A stretch of 64,000 bases of DNA from Gigaspora margarita (lineage: Eukaryota; Glomeromycota; Glomeromycetes; Diversisporales; Gigasporaceae), in NCBI GenBank assembly GCA_009809945.1, contig WTPW01000063.1:459229-523228 (forward strand). The letters are read 5' to 3'. The translations under genes were made by a program, and so were the position numbers. This document shows, one piece after another, positions 57,031 through 64,000 of the stretch. The first letter of the stretch is position 1, and each line of letters starts with the position of its first letter. Below the pieces are notes generated by a model. It was given only the letters and a program-made list of their open reading frames with translations. It searched no databases and had not been told where the DNA came from.

Positions 57031-57620
57031 TACCAGGAGCGGAGTGCAACGAAGTGCATGGTTATCTGAAGAGTGAAATGGTGTGAGCAAATACGGTTCT
57101 TTAATTGGTTGTGTTTTCACATGACGTTGTGGAATGCGATGTTCCGGATTTGCTTTTTATGTTGAACCGGTTTGGTATGACTTTTTTACGTATGTACGTG
57201 CTATTCGTGCGTGATTGTCCCTGCAAAGGGGACTATTTTTAAGTGAATATTTCGGGTTTACGTTTCGTGCCTGTTTATCGCGTAGGGGGTTGATGTTTAA
57301 GGGGTTCCGGTATGTGGTTACAGTAATGTTTTTTTTTTTTGCTCGAAATCTTTTTTATAAAAACGTCGAAATTCTGTTTTATACCAGGAACGGAGTGCAA
57401 CGAAGTGCATGGTTATCTGAAGAGTGAAATGATGTGAACAAATACGGTTCTTTGATTGGTTATATTTTTGCATGACATTGTGGAATACGATGGTCCGATT
57501 TGCATTTATATTAAACTGGTTTGATATGGCTTTCGTAAGTACGTACGTGCATTCGTACATGATTATCCCTTCAAAAGGACTATTTTGAGTAAGTATTTCA
57601 AGTTTTAAGTTGTGCCTCAT
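57031..57620. repeat. Tandem duplication, period 351 bp
   Basis: 57031-57280 and 57382-57620 share ACCAGGARCGGAGTGCAACG, then AAGTGCATGGTTATCTGAAG, AAATACGGTTCTTT and TACGTACGTGC. Divergence is about one base in seven. The ORFs (57215-57427, 57318-57674) are not supported by any domain. Confidence 0.8.
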
Positions 57621-57649
57621 TTTATTTGATTTATTTCTTATCTTACCGG

Positions 57650-58422
57650 TGTTATTATAAATTTCTGCGCCCAAAAATCACAGCATTTCCTTATTCTGCC
57701 CTTGCTTTATTTGATCGATCATTGTTACATTCGATCATCCTTAAGCCTTTCAATTGAACCTCTGTAACACATGTTGCTCCTATTACCTTATTTAGATATC
57801 CTTGGGGTTCTACAATTAACTAAAGCTATCGTGATGCGTCGAATGTCTATATTAATCATCATCATGCCATCGCTTTTGTACACAGATCAATTATGTATAA
57901 ATTATTATTGCTTCTTTTAGGGACGAATGAATACGAAACGTTTAAATATTATCGTCTCGCCCCCTCACACAAAGTAATATTACGATCAAGTTTATAGGTG
58001 TTGAAGGGCAATTAGACTTTTAGTTGTCGTATCTCAATGACGAATTGATTGTGTAAGGCAGAAGGAAGTTAAACTGACAATTGATTGGTGTAAATAATTT
58101 ATATAGATTACAAATGTATATAAGTCCGATGTGTTCGCTCTGTGTATTGAGAGGTTTTTGTCCCTTATACATAATAGAGAGAGCAAGAATGAGGTATTAG
58201 ATAGCATTAGATATTATCTAAATAATTCCTCTATTATAATAAAGTTTTCTTAATGAATGTTTATTCATCGTATCTCTTGGCTTTCATTTATTTTTGTATT
58301 GTTCGTGAATCCCATTTCGTTATATTTATAAACCCAACCTTATGTATTCCTTCTCTTGTTCACTATCGCTAACCTAAATCTGGCCCTCTAATCTGACGCT
58401 CTCCCAAATTTCAATAGTAATA
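57650..58422 (+). mobile_element. Solo LTR, 773 bp
   Basis: Begins TGTTATTATAAATTTCTGCG and ends CAATAGTAATA (decayed from GTAACA), flanked by CCGG/CTGG. Contains GTATATAAGTCCGATGTG and TATAATAAAG like the LTR at 26757. Aligns over its length with that copy. Confidence 0.8.
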
Positions 58423-58426
58423 CTGG

Positions 58427-58454
58427 TTTTGTCTATTTATATATTGCTTGATTT

Positions 58455-58485
<31 letters not shown>

Positions 58486-59627
58486 TAATATTTACTAATG
58501 TTATTTACAACTTTGTTCTCTATATAAAATGCTTCCTATATCATATTTCATCATCATACCGAATAAGCTTTTAAACATAATTAAACAATAAACACTAAAA
58601 AATGTACATAGTGTTGGCACATGACCAATTAAACTACTAATATAATTAATGAATTCATATGACTCATTTCGAAATTTATTAATGTGACCTAGTTATATGC
58701 CAACTCTGTACAATACACATGTAAACTAAGGTATACATAATTTATTAGTTAGTATTAATAAACTGCTAAAATATTACATTTTTTAAAACTTCTAATATGA
58801 TCTACTGATTCTTCCGTTCCTGGTTTTGCGTGACAGCATCGCGCAGCTACCTTATATCAAGAATGGAAATGTAAAAAGTATAAAAGTGATATTCCTGTCG
58901 CCTTGAAATAAAGACAACTCAGTAGAGTACAACTCATTACGAGTCAACAACTCAGTTGAGTTTTAATACTTCAAAATCATATTAGTAGAAGTAGTAACCC
59001 TTCTAAGTTTCGTCTATATTAATTGTCCTGAATATGCTTCCGATATCCCTGTCGTTACTATAAAAACCTTGTTGCAGTTTTGGAATAACCTTCAAAATTC
59101 GAGTAGAAGAGTTAACAGAGAATAGTTTCCTTGATACCTTTATAGAAAAAACCTTAAATTGTTACCTTACCCATTGTTAGCAAATTCAAACAATACTTGT
59201 GTGCCTCATTTATTAAACAATCTGATACTGTGATACCAATATTGGACTGATATCCAAATCGACACTATAATTGGAACCTAAAAGCCTGGATACCATATCA
59301 TCACGTGAACCCCATTAAGCAACTTGCTGATTGCAAGCCAATATTTATATCCCATAAGCCACAGCTGAGATAGACTAATAAGATTATTGCTAATATCACC
59401 ATACCAAGACTTTTTGAACCTTGAGACCCGGACCAAATCTTCCACACCTCTTTCTGCCTGCCAGTTTGAGATTTAAAAGTCTTGAATGATCATTGGATAT
59501 TAATTAGTTAGTTTGTTTAGTTAGGTATATAGTTTGACCTGCCCACTATCAGTTTACATCTTCTCAATGTACATTGATAATGTAATACATACGTAACTTC
59601 TATTTCAACACTTTTTCTTGTATCAAA
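58427..59627 (+). other. Upstream region of B4
   Basis: A TA run near 58465-58483, then no ORF. It does not show the conserved upstream block of B1-B3, so B4 has a different 5' flank. Confidence 0.45.
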
Positions 59628-59737
59628 ATGTCAGATTACAGTAATATATTTGAAAAACTGCCAGGAAAAATCGACAGCTTATCAGATATTACTCAAATAA
59701 CCAACAATATTACCCAATTGTATTTTGAAGATAACAA

Positions 59738-61692
59738 CATCAGCGAATTATTTATACGTAATCTTATGTAAGATATTATGGCCCGTAATATAACAAAAAT
59801 CTTATATTTGATATGATTTATTATGTAATATATTACATTATATTATGGTAATATTATGGTTATTATTTCGAAATATTTCAAAATATATTGCGAAATAAAT
59901 CAAACAAAAAAAAAGGGGTCGCAGGAGGTAATAGTTTGCATATTATGTGATGATTTCGCATTTTTTTGCATTGTTTTCCAAATTTTTAAAATTTTTAAAA
60001 AATAAATTAACGATATACATATTTACATAATCATGCTTTTTTACAGATTTTTGCACAGTATCGCAATTTAATATAAAATTTTATATTTATTTATTATTAT
60101 TATACATTATATTTTACATTTATTAAATATACATTTTTAATTAATATTATATACTTTATTATATATTACATTATTATTATTATTTACATTATTACAAATA
60201 TTTTAAACTACTTTCACACTTCGTCGCATCTATTTCTATTACTATATAAAAAAACTAGCTCTATTTTAAACTACTTTTGCACTTCGTTGCATTTAACTCT
60301 ATTACTATATACAAAAAACTAACCCTATACACTTATTTTCGCTCACTCCAAAGTTAGCTACTATCTTCACTTCTTTGTTTTCTATCGTCTTTGCTTTGGC
60401 TATTTTTTTGTTTCAGCTATAACCTTCGTTTCGTTATCTTTTTCTAAATACTTCAAAGAAGTGAAAAAAATAAAAAAAAACATTTCTCAAAAGTGTTAGT
60501 GTTCTTGCAAATTGTCAGAGAAATCTAGTATGTTCCTGCAAAGTGCCAGAGGAGTTAAAGCTGGTGTTCTTGTAAAGTCCAGGAAAAGTCGCAAAGTGTC
60601 AAAGAAGTCAGAAATAAATAAATAAAATAAAAATAAAAAAAAATAAGTAAAAAAAAAACAAACGAAAAACAAAACATGTAAGCAAACTAATATAAAAAAA
60701 TAAACAAAGCCCCAAATCTTCATTTCTCTAAAGTAAGAGTTCACGTTCTTGCAAATTCGAAAGTTGGGTTAATGTTCTTGCAAAATGCCAAAAAAGTTGC
60801 GTAGTGCTAAAAANNNNNNNNNNNNNNNNNNNNNNNNNNNNNNNNNNNNNNNNNNNNNNNNNNNNNNNNNNNNNNNNNNNNNNNNNNNNNNNNNNNNNNN
60901 NNNNNNNNNNNNNNNNNNNNNNNNNNNNNNNNNNNNNNNNNNNNNNNNNNNNNNNNNNNNNNNNNNNNNNNNNNNNNNNNNNNNNNNNNNNNNNNNNNNN
61001 NNNNNNNNNNNNNNNNNNNNNNNNNNNNNNNNNNNNNNNNNNNNNNNNNNNNNNNNAATAAAATGAAAAAAATAAAAAATAAATAAATAAAAAAAAAAAC
61101 AAAATGAAAACAAAAAAAAATGAAACAAAAACAAAAAATGAAACAAAAATAAAAAACAAAAAGTGAAAAAAACCAAAATATAAGATCAAATTATAAACAA
61201 AAGATCTAATCTGATCTTGTAGTACAGAATTTGAACATCATCGAACTATTTTAAAAAATTAGTCCAATGCAATCCAGGTTACAGATTGGGTTGGTTTGCA
61301 CAAGGTTTTGAAAAGTTGTTTGTTTTCTTGCAAAGGTGTTCTTGTAGAGTGCCAAAATAAAAATAAAATAAAAAATAAATAAAATGAAACAAAAAAAATA
61401 AAATAAAAACAAAGAAACAAAATAAAAACAAAAAAGCGAATCTGATCTTGTAGTACAGAATTTGAACTAATTCAAATAATTAGTCCAATGCATGATTCAG
61501 GTTACACTGATCTACTGATCCTAGCTTGGTTTAAAGAGGATCGAAATATTTCGTTATAATTTTCAAAATTTCTAACGAAATATAACGAAATTTTGATATT
61601 TGAAATATTTCATTATATATTACGTAATATTTTGCTTATATTACGGTTTATAAGATCTTATGTAAGATTATGCTATTATAAATTTGCTGATG
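59738..61692. mobile_element. DNA transposon with about 57-bp terminal inverted repeats, inserted in B4
   Basis: Left end CATCAGCGAATTATTTATAC, then GTAATCTTATGTAAGATATT; right end inverted CATCAGCAAATTTATAATAG, then CATAATCTTACATAAGATCT. Both go on to CCGTAATATAA. It lies exactly where B4's Sel1 N-terminus is broken. No clear target duplication. The interior is A-rich with repeats of GTTCTTGCAAAGTGCCAGA type (60490-60790), a 68-bp duplication at 60210-60325 and a twice-occurring block GATCTTGTAGTACAGAATTT (61213, 61444). Includes an N gap. Confidence 0.75.
60814..61056. other. Assembly gap (243 N)
   Basis: N run inside the transposon. ORFs through it are artefacts. Confidence 0.99.
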
Positions 61693-61839
61693 AATTTATA
61701 GGACCTTTCACAAGATTTTTGAAATGAAATTGTTAAATCTTTATATTGAAGAAAGTTAGGAAGGCGAAAATTATGCTTCAATTCTTGAAACATTAGAACA
61801 ATTCTTAATAAAAAAAAGCAAAATCCAGCAAGTTTACTA

Positions 61840-62412
61840 AAATACACCTATGGTGTTGAACACCATATTACACAATCTATCAGAATAGCCAATAAGTAGC
61901 TGTGCAATGCAGCTGCACAAAACCAGGAATGGGATGTAAAAATTTGTCTTTTTATATTGCATCAAGAGAAGTTTTTAATGTTATTTTAATATTCAGGTCT
62001 AATAAATAAATAGATTAATTATTAATTCAAGATTTGCGATATATATGTATTCAGTATTAATTTACTCTATTAATATATGTTATTTATAAATTAAAAGATA
62101 AAGAATGTTATTGTAATTAAGAGTCAATCATATTTTTATACAAGTTTTAAAATTTTAATATAAAAACAAGATATTACAAATATATTTTTAGAGTTGCATA
62201 TTTTTCTTATCAATACTTTATTATAATATTTCTAAAAAATATAAGGATAAAAATTTAAATTTGTAAAATCAAAATTTAACTTGTTAAAAAAGTAACTAAT
62301 GATCTCAGTATTTAGCCAATAAGCTATTTTTATATAATGTATAGCTACTTGGTATAATGAACTCTTTGATTTAAATCAATAATATAAATATATAATTCAT
62401 TTTAATAATAAG
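61840..62412. other. Sequence replacing the Sel1 array in B4
   Basis: Unrelated to the other B loci until about 62380, where the intron end before kinase exon 2 resumes. Near 61855-61930 are short inverted phrases (GGTGTTGAACACC, GTGCAATGCAGCTGCAC) that suggest a small element. Confidence 0.45.
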
Positions 62413-63319
62413 TTAAAAGCATATTGTGATATTGGGCTTAAGAATCCAACATTTTTAGAATGTCTTGGTATATCAAGAGACGAAGCTTCTAAAGATTATA
62501 TTCTTGTCATGAAATATGCACCGTTAGGTTGTTTGCGCAAAAATCTACATGGCATAGCGAAAATGGAATGGAAAAAAAAAATAAATCTGTTACAATGTAT
62601 TACGTCAGATCTTCAGATAATTCATTCTCATAATCTTGTTCATCGAGATTTACATAGTGGAAATATACTATTAAATAGCTTAAAAAGTGCATACATAGCA
62701 GATTTAGGACTTTCGATAACAGCTAATATTGAATTAAAATCCAAATCAGGTGGAATTTATGGAATTTTACCATACATTGCGCCTGAAGTTTTGAACAGAC
62801 AGCCATATACTAAAGCATCAGATATTTATTCATTTGGTATAATTATGTGGGAAATTTTATATGGTAAACCTGTAGCCTTTGTGCAAGATTCCAAGTTACA
62901 ATCTAAATTACAATATCAGTTCCAAGTATGTGATGGCTTACGACCACCTGTTCACGAAAGTACAGCAATATGCTATGTAGATTTAATGAAGAAATGTTGG
63001 NATACAGAACCAGAAAAACGNNNAACAGCAAATGAAGTTTACGAANTTTTTTTNGAATGGCAAAATAACNAAAGTATTTTATTAGAATTATCNGAATCNG
63101 ATCAAAAGNTACGAAATATAAGAAATGAAGATATACAAATAAATGTTGATTCACTTTATAAAAGTAATTTTATTTCATTTAATAGTGCTTTTCAAGGTAA
63201 TTATAATGTTTTTTTTTTAAAAAAAAATATATTAATTTATAATTTAGCATTGTTTAAATAATTCTTTTATAGCTAGTAATTTGGATAAATTGGAAATACC
63301 GGATATTGCCGATAAATAA

Positions 63320-64000
63320 GTGCAACCCTCCAATTTTGGAAAGGAAAAATATTGTTCTTTACAATTAGATTCAATAGATTCAATAGAATATTACAAACAA
63401 TCATGCACATTGCTTATATATCAACCTCACGTCTGATAAGCTAAAAGTTGAAATTTTCTCTTTATGTCGAAATCAATTCGTATTAAATTTCTGTTAATTT
63501 AATAAATTTTGATCATTAAATTTTGTATACGTAATTTTTAAATGGACTCCTATTATTTGTTATTAATAAAGTTATAGTGAAAAAGTTTTAGATATCCTAA
63601 TAAATTCATTATCTACTTAACCATATAAGAATTTAGGGATAAATTGAAAGATAAAGATGTTTTTTTTTTTTCAGAAAAATCGACATTCATTCAAACTAAT
63701 CATTTTCTAGACTTTAATTATAAACACTAATCAGAAAGATTTAGTTGAAATTTGTGTCGCACTTTTTCAAAAAAAAAACCATATATTAAAATAAGAAAAG
63801 TAAAAAGATTTAATAGAGTTGTAGGGCTTTATTGTTATTAATTTATTTTATTCATTTTTGAAAAATCATTACTGTGCCAACATTATTAAAAAGAGAAGAG
63901 GCCTAAAACTCCGACAAATTTTTCTTTATAATTTTTTAATTTATAATTTGTTATTTTTTTTTTTTTTTTTAAAAAGCACTTTATAAACTTATACTGTTAT
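63320..64000. other. B4 3' block
   Basis: Follows B1's 3' flank closely (ATTAGATTCAATAGATTCAA, TGTAGGGCTTTATTGTTA near 63819), rather than B2's. No gene to the window end. Confidence 0.55.

Larger units (their letters stand above)
59628..63319 (+). pseudogene. B4: truncated Sel1/kinase locus split by a transposon
   Basis: Starts MSDYSNIFEKLPGKIDSLSD and continues ITNNITQLYFEDN to 59737. A 1.95-kb element then intervenes. Afterwards only NLYIEES and ASILETLEQFLIKKSK remain (61.7-61.83 kb), with stops. Sel1 repeats and kinase exon 1 (Gly-rich loop and lysine) are missing. Exon 2 (62413-63196, 784 bp as in B1/B2) is open and carries HRDLHSGNI, DLG, APE and SDIYSFGIIMWEI. Exon 3 (63273-63319) ends IADK. 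Without the N-lobe it cannot be a normal kinase. Single Ns at 63001-63109. Confidence 0.87.

Noticed and set aside
60728..61189. Phe-rich minus-strand ORFs around the second gap
   Set aside because: Product of A-rich DNA and Ns.

Overview
The window reads as a fungal nuclear genome, most likely an arbuscular mycorrhizal fungus (Glomeromycotina, probably Rhizophagus or a close relative). I infer this from the very AT-rich, gene-poor sequence, the expanded family of Sel1-repeat proteins next to Ser/Thr-Tyr-type kinase-like domains (Glu-rich N-lobe, HRDLHSGN, DLG), an F-box/LRR protein of the kind expanded in that group, spliceosomal introns and dense DNA-transposon debris. Nothing bacterial or organellar is visible. 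Two N gaps (15635-16351 and 60814-61056) and scattered single Ns mark assembly uncertainty.

Layout. 1-6380: low-complexity DNA, a MULE-type MITE (301-643), a broken Helitron/Pif1 helicase (about 2340-3650), a long fold-back element (4138-4688) and two further inverted repeats. 6381-7916: the one clearly intact single-ORF gene, an F-box/LRR protein on the minus strand. 8263-9525: a hAT element with a perfect 8-bp target duplication. 9594-36122: the core of the window, a tandem array of Sel1/kinase loci called here A1 (dead), B1 (Sel1 frame broken, kinase intact), A2 (dead), B2 (intact apart from ambiguous bases) and B3 (dead). A1+B1 and A2+B2 form a tandem duplication of about 12.4 kb. 36123-48240: further copies of the array's upstream block, now without a Sel1 gene, interrupted by repeats and transposons; one copy leads into a frameshifted membrane-protein ORF. 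48240-59620: transposon graveyard with a DDE transposase remnant, a hAT element carrying a nested MULE MITE, a second small hAT, an 18-bp in-frame minisatellite and solo LTRs. 59628-63319: a sixth locus, B4, whose 5' end is split by a 1.95-kb element with long terminal inverted repeats and which keeps only the kinase C-lobe.

How the parts relate. Each B locus has the same order: upstream block, Sel1 ORF starting MSIYNNIF, a 400-bp spacer, kinase exons with conserved phases, then a conserved 3' block. Sel1 repeats are protein-interaction scaffolds and the kinase keeps its catalytic residues in B1 and B2, so a scaffold-plus-kinase signalling role is a reasonable inference. Whether both parts are one protein is not settled by the sequence, because the obvious splice does not keep the frame. 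Because the array is made of paralogues, several transposon insertions can be checked against an empty site inside the same window, which makes their boundaries unusually firm.
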